Shown piece by piece: positions 50,722 through 58,574 of a stretch of DNA of 64,000 nucleotides (the stretch's first letter is position 1; each line of letters opens with the position of its first letter). A program made the translations under genes and the position numbers. The notes below the pieces were generated by a model. It searched no databases, had not been told where the DNA came from, and saw only the letters and a program-made list of their open reading frames with translations. Origin of the DNA: Oscillospiraceae bacterium (GTDB lineage: Bacteria > Bacillota > Clostridia > Oscillospirales > Ruminococcaceae); contig JAFUOD010000003.1 in the NCBI GenBank assembly GCA_017472735.1, positions 116,559 through 180,558 of the forward strand. Reading direction: 5' to 3'.

Positions 50722-52636
50722 TGTTAACGAAGTCACCAAAAAGCCTCGAATGGATAAAGAAAAAAGGCGCTCGCTGATGAGAGTTATTAAAATGTTATGG
50801 CAGGCATACCCTGTTTTGGTGCCTTTAACGGCGGCATGCATTTTGTTCTCGTCACTTGTTTCGGCGGCACCTGCTTTGTTTAACCAGCAGATAATTGCTG
50901 TTATTGAAAAGTGGTATGTAAGCGGCGACTGGGCCTCGGCTAAGGCTGAGATTTTGCCGCTTATCGGTGTTCTGATAGTTTTGTATATTTTATCGCTGGC
51001 TTCGATGTTTACTTATAATCAGCTTATGGCTTACATCACCCAAGGCTTTTTAAGCAAAATGCGCGAAGCAATGTTTAACAAAATGCAGGATCTGCCGATA
51101 AAGTATTTCGACACTAACCGCCACGGCGACATTATGAGCCATTACACCAACGATATTGACACCTTAAGGCAGCTTGTTTCGCAGGCCTTGCCTGCACTTT
51201 TGCAGTCGGTAATGGTAGTATCGGTTATCCTTTGCATAATGATCTATTTCAGCGGTTGGCTGACCCTTTTGGTGCTTTTGGGCGTTCTGGCAATGATGCT
51301 TGTTACTAAGAAGATAGGCGGAGGCTCGAAGAAATATTTTAAGCGCCAGCAAAAGGCAATGGGCAAGACCGAAGGATATATTCAGGAAATGATGAGCGGC
51401 ATGAAAGTTGTTAAGGTGTTCTGCCATGAAGAAGAAAGCCAGGCTGACTTTGATGAGATAAACAACGCACTTTTCGAGGACAGTTACCGTGCAAACGCTT
51501 TTGCCAACTCGTTGGGACCTATTATATTCAATATCGGCATTTTGCTTTATGTTTTGGTAGCCATTGTGGGCGGCGCTTTGATGATTTGGAATGTGCCTAA
51601 CTTCAGCCTTTCGGGAATGCCTTTAACAATAAGCATTGTTATCCCCTTTTTGAACATGACAAAGCAGTTTACGGGTAACTTTAACACGGTTTCTCAGCAG
51701 ATGAACTCGATCGTTATGGCTATGGCAGGTGCCGACAGAGTATTTGCCCTTATGGACGAAGAGCCGGAGGTTGACGACGGTTATGTAACCCTTGTAAACG
51801 CTGAGATTTCCGAGGGCGGAACTATTACCGAAACAAATAAGCGCACAGGCAAGTGGGCTTGGAAGCACCCTCACCAAGACGGAACCACTACCTATACCGA
51901 GCTTAAGGGCGATGTGGTTTTGGACATGGTTGATTTCTCTTATGACGGAGAGAAGCAGGTTTTAACCGATATTTCGCTTTATGCCAGACCCGGACAAAAG
52001 GTTGCGTTTGTTGGTGCAACAGGTGCAGGTAAAACAACCATTACAAACCTCATAAACCGTTTTTACGACATTGCAGACGGCAAGGTACGTTACGACGGCA
52101 TTAATATCAATAAGATCAAGAAGGCTGACTTAAGACGCTCGTTGGGGCTTGTTTTGCAGGATACGAACTTATTTACAGGCACGGTTTTAGAAAACATAAG
52201 ATACGGTAGACTTGACGCTTCTGACGATGACTGTATTACCGCAGCTAAGCTTGCGGGTGCAGATGATTTCATCACACGACTTCCTCAGGGATATAATACA
52301 GTGCTTGCAAATAACGGCTCGAACCTCTCGCAGGGACAAAGACAGCTTATTGCAATTGCACGTGCGGCTGTTGCTGACCCGCCGGTTATGATTCTGGATG
52401 AAGCTACTTCTTCGATTGACACAAGAACAGAAGCTATTGTTTCACGGGGAATGGATAAGCTGATGGAAGGAAGAACTGTTTTTGTTATTGCACACAGGCT
52501 TTCGACCGTTATGAATTCGGACGTGATTATTGTTTTGGACCACGGCAAAATTATTGAACGCGGAAACCACGAACAGCTTATTTCCCAAAAGGGCACATAC
52601 TATCAGCTCTATACAGGCGCATTCGAACTTGAATAA
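50714..52636 (+). CDS. Heterodimeric ABC exporter, subunit 2 (canonical ATPase site)
   Basis: A 640-residue half transporter. Its ATPase has GATGAGKT, LSQGQRQLIAIARA and Walker B MILDEATSSID with the catalytic Glu present, so it complements the degenerate subunit encoded just before. An insertion of about 50 residues between membrane and ATPase domains (about 360-420, rich in TETNKRTGKW and HPHQDGTTTY) is typical of this subunit type. ATG 50714 has AGGAGG and overlaps the upstream stop (translational coupling); a longer in-frame start at 50633 lies inside subunit 1. A terminator follows at once. Confidence 0.93.
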   Translation: MSNVNEVTKKPRMDKEKRRSLMRVIKMLWQAYPVLVPLTAACILFSSLVSAAPALFNQQIIAVIEKWYVSGDWASAKAEILPLIGVLIVLYILSLASMFTYNQLMAYITQGFLSKMREAMFNKMQDLPIKYFDTNRHGDIMSHYTNDIDTLRQLVSQALPALLQSVMVVSVILCIMIYFSGWLTLLVLLGVLAMMLVTKKIGGGSKKYFKRQQKAMGKTEGYIQEMMSGMKVVKVFCHEEESQADFDEINNALFEDSYRANAFANSLGPIIFNIGILLYVLVAIVGGALMIWNVPNFSLSGMPLTISIVIPFLNMTKQFTGNFNTVSQQMNSIVMAMAGADRVFALMDEEPEVDDGYVTLVNAEISEGGTITETNKRTGKWAWKHPHQDGTTTYTELKGDVVLDMVDFSYDGEKQVLTDISLYARPGQKVAFVGATGAGKTTITNLINRFYDIADGKVRYDGININKIKKADLRRSLGLVLQDTNLFTGTVLENIRYGRLDASDDDCITAAKLAGADDFITRLPQGYNTVLANNGSNLSQGQRQLIAIARAAVADPPVMILDEATSSIDTRTEAIVSRGMDKLMEGRTVFVIAHRLSTVMNSDVIIVLDHGKIIERGNHEQLISQKGTYYQLYTGAFELE

Positions 52637-52644
52637 TTGAATTA

Positions 52645-52677
52645 AACCTTCGCTTGCACTGCGGGCGAAGGTTTTTT
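52645..52677 (+). terminator. Terminator of the ABC exporter operon
   Basis: AACCTTCGC (52645-52653) and GCGAAGGTT (52665-52673) with a T-run. Confidence 0.88.
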
Positions 52678-52750
52678 GCTTGGTACCCCCTCCCCTAAAG
52701 AAAGAAATTGACAAGTGAATAAGAATATCGGAAAATAAATTAAGAGAAAT

Positions 52751-52777
52751 TGCAACCTTTTGGCGGTTTGCGTTGTA
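52751..52777 (+). promoter_or_regulatory. Candidate ECF-type promoter of the sigma factor gene
   Basis: TGCAACC (52751-52757) and CGTTGTA (52771-52777) resemble the AAC and CGT boxes of ECF-dependent promoters and lie about 36 bp before the gene. The spacing is slightly short, so this is tentative. Confidence 0.35.
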
Positions 52778-52812
52778 ATTATTAGTGAAAGAATAAAAAA
52801 GGAGGGGTTAGG

Positions 52813-53349
52813 ATGCTCTCGTTTTATATATCGCAGATTGACGCTGATTATCAGTCTGAGAGGTTTATAAGGCTTTATAACAAGCACCGTGACAAGATGA
52901 TGTCGGCGGCATTTGCGATCTTGAAGAACCATCACGATGCCGAAGAAGCTGTGCAAAATGCTCTTTTTGCGATTGCGAAAAATATAGCTGTGATGCCCGA
53001 CCCCGATACCAAGCACGGCGAGAACTATGCCGTTAAGGCGGCAAAAAACCACGCACTAAACATTGCAAAAAAGCGCAGGCTTTCGGCACCTATAATTGAG
53101 ATATATGCCGATGGAATTGACATTGCGGCAGAAATTGATGACCGTGACGAGTGCAAGCGTGTGGTTGAAGCTATTTACAAAATGAAATCGTGCTATCGTG
53201 ATGTTTTGAGCGCAAAATTTCTTTACGGAATGAGTGCTAAAGAAATATCGGTTTTGTTTGGTGTGCCTTTGCAAACTGTTAAAAGTCGAATTAACAGAGG
53301 GATTAAAATTTTGAAAAAAGCTTTTGAAGGAGATGATTACGATGTTTGA
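52813..53349 (+). CDS. ECF-family RNA polymerase sigma factor
   Basis: A 178-residue sigma factor with region 2 (about residues 18-85, HHDAEEAVQNALFAIAKNI) and region 4 (about 120-172, MSAKEISVLFGVPLQTVKSRINRG) as in extracytoplasmic-function sigmas. AAGGAGGGGTTAGG precedes ATG 52813. Its stop overlaps the start of a membrane-anchored protein by 8 bp, which is the normal arrangement of a sigma and its anti-sigma factor. A self-recognised promoter may lie upstream. Confidence 0.92.
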   Translation: MLSFYISQIDADYQSERFIRLYNKHRDKMMSAAFAILKNHHDAEEAVQNALFAIAKNIAVMPDPDTKHGENYAVKAAKNHALNIAKKRRLSAPIIEIYADGIDIAAEIDDRDECKRVVEAIYKMKSCYRDVLSAKFLYGMSAKEISVLFGVPLQTVKSRINRGIKILKKAFEGDDYDV

Positions 53350-54574
53350 TGCAAAGCAAATTGAAGTTATCAAGCTGGCGCTAACAGAGGCTGACAACCG
53401 CGAAACTCTTGCACTTGCGGGAGCTGAAAAAGTAACGTATGAATTTACAAAGGAATTTGAAGAAAAAGCAGAAGTACTGAAAAGGAGGGTTGTTTTTAGA
53501 ATGAAGCTGACTCTTAAAAGGCTTTTGATTGCAGCGGTCATAGTTGTTCTTATGTTGATTGCTACTGTTGCTATTGTTGCAAACCGTGACGGAATGAAGG
53601 TGATTCATTTTGGCAATAACATAAACCGCACCGGCGGAAACACAATTACCGACCTACCCTACCCCAACAAAAACGAGCGCACGCTTGATATATCAGCCCT
53701 AATGATCGAAGCCGATCTGCCTATTCCCGAAGGGTATGAGTGTTCATATTTCGACCCATACCATTCTTCGTATTCTATTATGTATGGCAAAGACAGCGAG
53801 AGCGCCGCATATGGCTACGCAAGTCTTAATATAAACATATATGAAGTTTACCCCGAATCACACATTATGCTTGAGCACGACGGCGAAATGCTGGTGCTTG
53901 AAACAGATAACCTAAAGATATATCATTATGACACTGAATATATGACAAAGGGAGATAACTACGTCACCAGGATATCGACAAACGACCGGGATATTGATGA
54001 TTCACAGATTCTTGCGATATTTGATGCCATTGATGAAATGCTCCATGCACCCATGAGAACCGAGGAAGAAATAAGGGCAGAAGCATTGTTCGAGCCGAAT
54101 CCTATGATGCACACAGGTTGGACGGACATGGCAAACATTGATGAATATAACCTTGACTTCAGCGACATCAGATATAAATGGCTTCCTGTTCCCGAAGGAT
54201 ATGATATAAAAAAGGTGGAGGCATATGTTCGTGCAACATATGAAAAGTTCGACGAAAGCGGATTCCTTTCGGTTGCCGACTTAATAATTGAAATGGTTGA
54301 TTTAACTATTGACCCGTATATTCACACGCTTTATGAAAACAGCGGCGAGCCTGTAAACGTGGGTGATATTACGCTTTACCGTAAGGCAGCAGGATATGTT
54401 GATGATCACTATGGAGCGACAGCCGAATATGTTTATGTTGCCGAAAAATATGCAATTGTGCTTACTGCAAGAACTTCTCCTCAATACGGGGAGGAGGAGC
54501 TTCCCACAGCAGAAGAACTGGCATTGATCGTTGAGGATATTAACAAATACGATTTTCCTGTTAAAATTAAGTAA
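53342..54574 (+). CDS. Membrane-anchored anti-sigma-like protein with repeated extracytoplasmic domain
   Basis: A 410-residue protein. A cytoplasmic N-terminal region of about 58 residues (helical, ending KRRVVFRMKLTLKR) precedes one membrane helix (about 61-80). The outer part contains two copies of a domain starting D-L-P-I-P-E-G-Y and W-L-P-V-P-E-G-Y, related to DUF4367-type sensor domains. ATG 53342 with AAGGAG nearby is chosen. The layout and overlap with the ECF sigma gene argue for an anti-sigma factor that senses an envelope signal. No classical zinc-binding anti-sigma motif is visible, so the mode of binding is unclear. Confidence 0.8.
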   Translation: MFDAKQIEVIKLALTEADNRETLALAGAEKVTYEFTKEFEEKAEVLKRRVVFRMKLTLKRLLIAAVIVVLMLIATVAIVANRDGMKVIHFGNNINRTGGNTITDLPYPNKNERTLDISALMIEADLPIPEGYECSYFDPYHSSYSIMYGKDSESAAYGYASLNINIYEVYPESHIMLEHDGEMLVLETDNLKIYHYDTEYMTKGDNYVTRISTNDRDIDDSQILAIFDAIDEMLHAPMRTEEEIRAEALFEPNPMMHTGWTDMANIDEYNLDFSDIRYKWLPVPEGYDIKKVEAYVRATYEKFDESGFLSVADLIIEMVDLTIDPYIHTLYENSGEPVNVGDITLYRKAAGYVDDHYGATAEYVYVAEKYAIVLTARTSPQYGEEELPTAEELALIVEDINKYDFPVKIK

Positions 54575-54588
54575 GCTGTTGAGTCTGT

Positions 54589-54617
54589 GCCCCTCCTGCC
54601 AAAAAAGCAGGAGGGGC
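54589..54617 (+). terminator. Terminator of the sigma/anti-sigma operon
   Basis: GCCCCTCCTGC (54589-54599) and GCAGGAGGGGC (54607-54617), an 11-bp perfect stem; the T-run after it is weak. Confidence 0.7.
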
Positions 54618-54663
54618 AGTTTGTGAAGTTGTATAAATTTTTAAATAAAATTTGTTTATTATA

Positions 54664-54692
54664 TTGACAAAGTAAATTTGGTTTGCTATAAT
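54664..54692 (+). promoter_or_regulatory. Promoter of tRNA-Lys
   Basis: TTGACA (54664-54669), 17-bp spacer, TATAAT (54687-54692), a fully consensus promoter. Confidence 0.85.
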
Positions 54693-54716
54693 GATATGGC
54701 TGTCTGAAAGGACAAC

Positions 54717-54792
54717 GAGCCACTAGCTCAGTTGGCAGAGCATTTGACTTTTAATCAAAGGGTCTGGAGTTCGAATCTCCAGTGGCTCACCA
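54717..54792 (+). tRNA. tRNA-Lys (TTT)
   Basis: Acceptor arms GAGCCAC and GTGGCTC pair. The anticodon stem TTTGA/TCAAA holds the loop CTTTTAA with anticodon TTT. The T-arm has GGAGTTCGAATCTCC, and CCA is encoded (54790-54792). Confidence 0.96.
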
Positions 54793-54802
54793 TAAAACAA
54801 GA

Positions 54803-54851
54803 ACCGCCCAAGGGAGACACTTCGTAAGGAAGTTGTCTCCCTTCGGCTTTT
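54803..54851 (+). terminator. Terminator of tRNA-Lys
   Basis: GGGAGACA-CTTC pairs with GAAG-TTGTCTCCC (54812-54841), and GCC/CGGC flanks extend it before CTTTTG. Confidence 0.7.
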
Positions 54852-54867
54852 GTAGTCAGCCAGAATG

Positions 54868-54891
54868 ATTGAATTGTAAGGATAATTCAAT
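54868..54891. promoter_or_regulatory. Inverted repeat ahead of the mobile-element gene cluster
   Basis: ATTGAATT (54868-54875) and AATTCAAT (54884-54891) are perfectly complementary, 20 bp before the next gene. Confidence 0.4.
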
Positions 54892-54911
54892 TCATAACGG
54901 AGGATTACACA

Positions 54912-55211
54912 ATGGCAAACTTTATTGAAGAATTTTTCTACGGAAATCTTGATCCACAGGCACGTTGCACAAAGCAAAACAAGGCTGTTCAGAAGCAGAT
55001 GGAAATTCTGATGAACAACGAGGAAAAGCTGACAGCGGCATTGGATGAAGAAAACAAGAAGTTATTTCTTGATTTTGCAAACGCTTGGAGTGTTGTAAAC
55101 GGCGAATCAACATTAGACGGTTTTATAATGGGTTTTCGGTTAGGTGCTAAATTTACATACGACACCTTTATCGGAACAGATGCTCCGTTCGAGGATCTCT
55201 TGAAGGAGTGA
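54912..55211 (+). CDS. DUF6809-like small mobile-element protein
   Basis: A 99-residue soluble protein, helical and acidic, with the pattern EEFFYGNLDPQ near the N-terminus and DGFIMGFRLGAKFTYDTF toward the C-terminus. Proteins of this type (DUF6809) are common accessory genes in clostridial transposons and integrative elements. GGAGG lies before ATG 54912. It is followed by two further element genes and stands right behind tRNA-Lys, which marks the start of the remnant. Function unknown. Confidence 0.75.
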   Translation: MANFIEEFFYGNLDPQARCTKQNKAVQKQMEILMNNEEKLTAALDEENKKLFLDFANAWSVVNGESTLDGFIMGFRLGAKFTYDTFIGTDAPFEDLLKE

Positions 55212-55216
55212 TGATA

Positions 55217-55396
55217 ATGAAAAAGTATTACATAGCATTTGACGAATACGAAAGAGGAATTATCATCAATGCTCTTAATGACAAGCGGAACGCTCTCATA
55301 AAAGAAGGGCGATATACCGATGCAGTTGACGAAGTCCTGCTGAAAGTCATTAACGCAAAACAAAAGAGATTTAAGATTAGATATACGGAGGATTAA
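55217..55396 (+). CDS. Small mobile-element protein, unknown function
   Basis: A 59-residue basic, helical protein (YYIAFDEYERGIIINALNDK near the N-terminus, INAKQKRFKI near the C-terminus). ATG 55217 has AAGGAG eight bases upstream, at the end of the previous gene. Similar proteins accompany TnpV genes in clostridial elements. No function is assigned. Confidence 0.65.
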   Translation: MKKYYIAFDEYERGIIINALNDKRNALIKEGRYTDAVDEVLLKVINAKQKRFKIRYTED

Positions 55397-55400
55397 GATT

Positions 55401-55775
55401 ATGAGAAAGACTATATTTGAGCAAATGGGCGGTACATATACAAGGGTAGGAGATTATTATTTACCTAATCTTCTACCTGCTGAGCAAGAAGAACAGTCTA
55501 TTGGTGTATGGGGACAACGACACCTACGGTATATTAAGCAACACCGCAAGGTTTTGTATGTGAATTTGCTTACAAGCGGCAAACTGAACTCACACCTTGC
55601 AGAGATTGACGAGCAAGCGGAAGATATGTTTTTTCGGCTTGTAAATCAAATGGCAGAGCGTGAGGGCGTTACTGAACAACTCAAAGCAGAAAACCAAATG
55701 GAGTGGGTTGGTCGGATGAATAACATTCGCAGCAGAGCAACGGAGATTGTAAATGCAGAATTGATATTCGCATAA
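55401..55775 (+). CDS. tnpV: TnpV transposon protein
   Basis: A 124-residue protein with the features of TnpV from Tn4451-type mobilizable transposons: EQMGGTYTRVGDYYLPNL at the N-terminus, RYIKQHRKVLYVNLLTSGKL, and QMAEREGVTEQLKAENQMEW then MNNIRSRAEEI-type C-terminus. It is complete and has GGAGG before ATG 55401. Its job is not established in the family. No recombinase or relaxase is nearby on this side, so the cluster is a remnant or a passenger set. Its last codons and terminator belong to the 37-bp direct repeat seen again at 56660. Confidence 0.88.
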   Translation: MRKTIFEQMGGTYTRVGDYYLPNLLPAEQEEQSIGVWGQRHLRYIKQHRKVLYVNLLTSGKLNSHLAEIDEQAEDMFFRLVNQMAEREGVTEQLKAENQMEWVGRMNNIRSRATEIVNAELIFA

Positions 55776-55795
55776 CGTCAGCGGCGGCAGGGAGA
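55759..55795. repeat. 37-bp direct repeat, copy 1 (end of tnpV)
   Basis: The 37 bp from AATTGATATTCGCATAA to GGCGGCAGGGAGA recur at 56660-56696 with three C/T differences. This copy covers the last codons of tnpV and the left arm of its terminator (CGGCAGGGA pairs with TCCCTGCCG to 55811). Confidence 0.85.
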
Positions 55796-55828
55796 TGAAA
55801 AATCCCTGCCGATAATTCGTTATATGTA

Positions 55829-55857
55829 TTGACAATAATATAAATTTTGTATATAAT
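55829..55857 (+). promoter_or_regulatory. Promoter of the XRE-DUF4180 module
   Basis: TTGACA (55829-55834), 17-bp spacer, TATAAT (55852-55857), 31 bp before the XRE gene. Confidence 0.75.
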
Positions 55858-55888
55858 ATTTATATTATCACGATTATGGGAGAATATT

Positions 55889-56293
55889 ATGGAAAAGAAA
55901 CCCGCCATTGTTGCACATAGATTGACCGAGCTGAGAGAAGGGATACACGTCTCACAAGCAAGGCTTGCGGCTGTTTTTGATTTAGATCAGCCTGCCATCT
56001 TTCGCTATGAAAACGCTCAATCCTTTCCGCCTTACGGTGTGTTGATGAAGTATGCGGGTTTTTTCAATGTATCGCTGGATTATATTTTCGGAAGATGTGA
56101 CGAGCCGCACGGACAGTTGTACGACGCTCAGCCAAAACCGTTAGAGGACATACAACTCTCATCGTTTCTTTCGATGTGCTTTGATCCGTCATCGCCGGCT
56201 AATGCAAAATTGAAAGAGGCGGTTCGCAGGATATTGCAGGAGGAAACTGCCAATCGTGAAATAACAAATGGAGAAACAGAAAATGAATGTTGA
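55889..56293 (+). CDS. XRE-family regulator
   Basis: A 134-residue protein with an Xre-type helix-turn-helix (about residues 8-66; VSQARLAAVFDLDQPAIFRYENAQ) and a helical C-terminus. GGGAGA precedes ATG 55889. It overlaps the following DUF4180 gene by 11 bp, so the pair is translationally coupled, like many two-gene modules in which one protein regulates the other. The module has its own consensus promoter and lies between two 37-bp direct repeats. Confidence 0.85.
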   Translation: MEKKPAIVAHRLTELREGIHVSQARLAAVFDLDQPAIFRYENAQSFPPYGVLMKYAGFFNVSLDYIFGRCDEPHGQLYDAQPKPLEDIQLSSFLSMCFDPSSPANAKLKEAVRRILQEETANREITNGETENEC

Positions 56294-56645
56294 GAAATTT
56301 ATAAGAAATGAAAAAACGGTTGCCGTGATCACGGGAACTGAAAAAGTATTGACCGATGTGCAATCGGCACTTGACCTCATTATGACCGCTAAATATGAGG
56401 TTGGTACAAAGCTGATTGCCATTGAAAAAAGTGCCGTAGCCGATGACTTCTTTATCCTTAGTCGAGGTCTTGCGGGCGAGATGCTCGAAAAATTCATCAC
56501 CTATCAAGCAAAACTCGCCATCTTCGGAGATTATTCTCACTATACAAGCAAGCCGCTGAAGGATTTTATTTACGAGAGTAATAAAGGCAAGGATGTGTTC
56601 TTTGTTGCTACGCAGGATGAGGCACTTGAAAGGTTGACGAGATAA
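56283..56645 (+). CDS. DUF4180 domain protein
   Basis: A 120-residue protein matching DUF4180: VAVITGTEKVLTDVQSALDL, AKYEVGTKLIAIEKSAV, DFFILSRGLAGEMLEKF and KLAIFGDYSHYTSKPLKDFI, followed by ESNKGKDVFFV. The family is cytoplasmic and of unknown function, with an alternating beta/alpha pattern similar to STAS-like folds. ATG 56283 is chosen because TGGAGA lies before it. It overlaps the XRE gene and ends before a terminator within the second 37-bp repeat. Confidence 0.85.
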   Translation: MNVEKFIRNEKTVAVITGTEKVLTDVQSALDLIMTAKYEVGTKLIAIEKSAVADDFFILSRGLAGEMLEKFITYQAKLAIFGDYSHYTSKPLKDFIYESNKGKDVFFVATQDEALERLTR

Positions 56646-56659
56646 TTGTCAATAAGCAA

Positions 56660-56696
56660 AATTGATATTCGCATAATGTTAGTGGCGGCAGGGAGA
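56660..56696. repeat. 37-bp direct repeat, copy 2
   Basis: Second copy of the repeat at 55759-55795, here outside any gene, 14 bp after the DUF4180 stop. Its right part forms the terminator GGCGGCA (56684-56690) with TGCCGCC (56709-56715). Confidence 0.85.
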
Positions 56697-56720
56697 GAAA
56701 TATCTCCTTGCCGCCGTTTT
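56684..56720 (+). terminator. Terminator of the XRE-DUF4180 module
   Basis: GGCGGCAGGGAGA pairs with TATCTCCTTGCCGCC, then GTTTTC. Confidence 0.75.
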
Positions 56721-56721
56721 C

Positions 56722-57294
56722 TTATTTGCTATACAATTTCATACTTTCAAGAGCCAAGCCAATGATAGTAGTCAAATAACCTACCGTTTTTTCACGGTCG
56801 TGCTTATCCTTCTCTTTCACCCAATCAATTAACATACCCGAAAGAGCTTCAGTATAAAATTTTGCTACATAGTTTTTGAAATCAGTATCAACTTTTGTTT
56901 CAAGTCTGACTTCTGCCGCATCAATAACCGAAGTGACAATACCGATGAAATCCGCATAGAAAAAGCGTTTCATTTCATCTCTGCCAATGGAGTCGTATGC
57001 ACAGCTTATGATGTATTCGTTTTCATCCACATAGCCCATCACAAAACGGATGGCTTCTTCGTAGTCCACAAGCAGATCAAAATGCTTTACCACCTCGATT
57101 GCTTCTTCTTCAAACATCCATTTAAGCAAAGCATAGATATCTTCAAAATGATAATAAAAGGTCTTTCGGTTCACACCGCAATCGGCAATGATCTCGCTGA
57201 CGGTGATTTTCGCAAAAGCCTTTTGCCGCATAATTTTCTTGAGAGAATCCGCAAGGGTTCTTTTTGTGTTATATGTGGTAATCTCGTGTTTCAT
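56722..57294 (-). CDS. TetR-family repressor
   Basis: A 190-residue regulator. The helix-turn-helix (about residues 10-55) reads LKKIMRQKAFAKITVSEI, then ADCGVNRKTFYYHFEDIY, and the remainder is the helical ligand domain of the DhaS/YhgE-linked type. ATG 57294 is chosen because GGAGG stands seven bases ahead; ATG 57300 would touch it. It is divergent from a four-gene envelope operon. Two inverted repeats in the shared region are its likely operators, so it probably represses itself and that operon. Confidence 0.92.
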   Translation of the reverse strand: MKHEITTYNTKRTLADSLKKIMRQKAFAKITVSEIIADCGVNRKTFYYHFEDIYALLKWMFEEEAIEVVKHFDLLVDYEEAIRFVMGYVDENEYIISCAYDSIGRDEMKRFFYADFIGIVTSVIDAAEVRLETKVDTDFKNYVAKFYTEALSGMLIDWVKEKDKHDREKTVGYLTTIIGLALESMKLYSK

Positions 57295-57325
57295 AAACAT
57301 ACCTCCGAGTATATTTATTATACAC

Positions 57326-57395
57326 TTGTCCGTCAAAATATTCAACGGACAATGTGTAACATTTGTGGGGCAAATCTTCATTTGACCGTCAAATG
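57326..57395. promoter_or_regulatory. Two inverted repeats, likely TetR operators
   Basis: Repeat 1: TTGTCCGT (57326-57333) and ACGGACAA (57345-57352), 11 bp apart, with ACAC and GTGT outside. Repeat 2: CATTTGAC-C-GTCAAATG (57379-57395), a perfect 17-bp palindrome. A third half site, TTGACCGT, occurs near 57434. Confidence 0.75.
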
Positions 57396-57518
57396 TACCC
57401 TATTTGTCCGAAATTCACACAAAGCAGCCAACATTGACCGTGTTATGTTTTTGCTTTTTTCATTATACTGATATGCAGGTAAAGAGCGAAGCTTAGCAAG
57501 TTGAGAGAAAGGAAAGCA

Positions 57519-58259
57519 ATGAGAACGATTATTGTTGGCGACATTCACGGCTCATGTGACGAATGGGAATGTCTTATGGAAACAGTTCATTTTGACAGTG
57601 AAGATGACCGCTTAATACTGATTGGTGACCTTATGGATCGTGGCAAGGACTCATATAAGGTGTTTTGCAAAGCAGTATCGCTACAAGAGAAAATGCAAGA
57701 TAGATTTGTTCTTATTAAGGGCAGTCACGAAAAATTTCTCCTTGAAGAAAATCTTAGTTTGCCGTACAGAGTGCTTTGGAATTTTATCGGCAAAAGAGAG
57801 GCGGTGCGATCATTTAAGCAACACGGGCGAAGGATGGATGAGTGCATACCCTGGTTTAAGGAGCACTGCGTTCCATATTTTGAAGCTGAATTTTTTCAGT
57901 GTGTTCACGCAGGTGTAACGAAGGAAACCCTTCCTGAAAATGATGATTATACTCTATTTATGGATCATAAATGTACTCGTAAGAATCAATACACCGGAAA
58001 ACTGACAATTACAGGACACGTTCGATTTAAAGAACCAATGCGGTTTGACGGATCGGGAAAAAGCGGTGTACCATTGCCATATAATCAGCCGATGTTCCTA
58101 CCTCAAAGCGGATTTATTTGTATTGATACCGGATGTGCAGAAGGAAATAAGTTGACGGCTATGGTCATTGAAGGAGATGAATATTACCTTGCGTGTGCTA
58201 CTTCCGCACGCAACAAAGGTAAATACATAGAAGTAAATAAAGAAAAGGAGAATTTATAA
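57519..58259 (+). CDS. PP2A-like metallophosphoesterase
   Basis: A 246-residue calcineurin-type phosphatase related to bacterial PrpE and ApaH. Motifs are GDIHG (residues 8-12), GDLMDRG (about 40) and KGSHEKF where active relatives have GNHE, so the metal-bridging Asn is Ser. Later His residues (CVHAG and TGHVRF) are kept. ATG 57519 follows AAAGGA; an upstream in-frame ATG adds six residues. It is the first gene of an operon (TAAATG overlap with the next gene) with a membrane transporter and a secreted protein, a setting suited to regulation by dephosphorylation. Substrate unknown. Confidence 0.85.
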   Translation: MRTIIVGDIHGSCDEWECLMETVHFDSEDDRLILIGDLMDRGKDSYKVFCKAVSLQEKMQDRFVLIKGSHEKFLLEENLSLPYRVLWNFIGKREAVRSFKQHGRRMDECIPWFKEHCVPYFEAEFFQCVHAGVTKETLPENDDYTLFMDHKCTRKNQYTGKLTITGHVRFKEPMRFDGSGKSGVPLPYNQPMFLPQSGFICIDTGCAEGNKLTAMVIEGDEYYLACATSARNKGKYIEVNKEKENL

Positions 58260-58574
58260 ATGAAAATCTACGATATTTTAATGAACACCCCTTTAGGACA
58301 GAAAAAAGGAGAACTGAAAGCGAAGATCGAAAACGGGAAACTCAGCGGCTTTCTTTCTCTGTTTGGAAATACAGAGCCTATCGAAGGTACTGTGGATGAA
58401 AAAGGTAACTGTTCCTTAAAAGGAAAATTCATTACACTTATGAAGTCGGTGGATTTTACCGCTGACGGTACGATCGACTTTGATACCTTGCGTTTGGCGG
58501 TTAAAGGCGACTGCGGATATTATGAGATTATGGGGCAACTCAGGAAAGCCGGAGGTCAGATAAATAATGAATAA
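58260..58574 (+). CDS. 104-residue protein, unknown function
   Basis: I do not recognise this protein. It has no signal peptide or membrane segment. It is rich in short strands with Gly/Lys turns (KGELKAKIENGKLSG, DEKGNCSLKG, FTADGTIDFD) and would fit a small beta-barrel or sandwich of about eight strands. Its ATG directly follows the phosphatase stop (TAAATG), and its end overlaps the MMPL gene by 8 bp, so it is made in step with both. AAGGAG stands ahead of the start. It is probably a cytoplasmic accessory of the MMPL transporter or phosphatase. Confidence 0.75.
   Translation: MKIYDILMNTPLGQKKGELKAKIENGKLSGFLSLFGNTEPIEGTVDEKGNCSLKGKFITLMKSVDFTADGTIDFDTLRLAVKGDCGYYEIMGQLRKAGGQINNE

Noticed and set aside
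54717-56720. Complete integrative element inserted at tRNA-Lys
   Set aside because: No integrase, relaxase or second copy of the tRNA 3-prime end was found, so only a remnant is supported.
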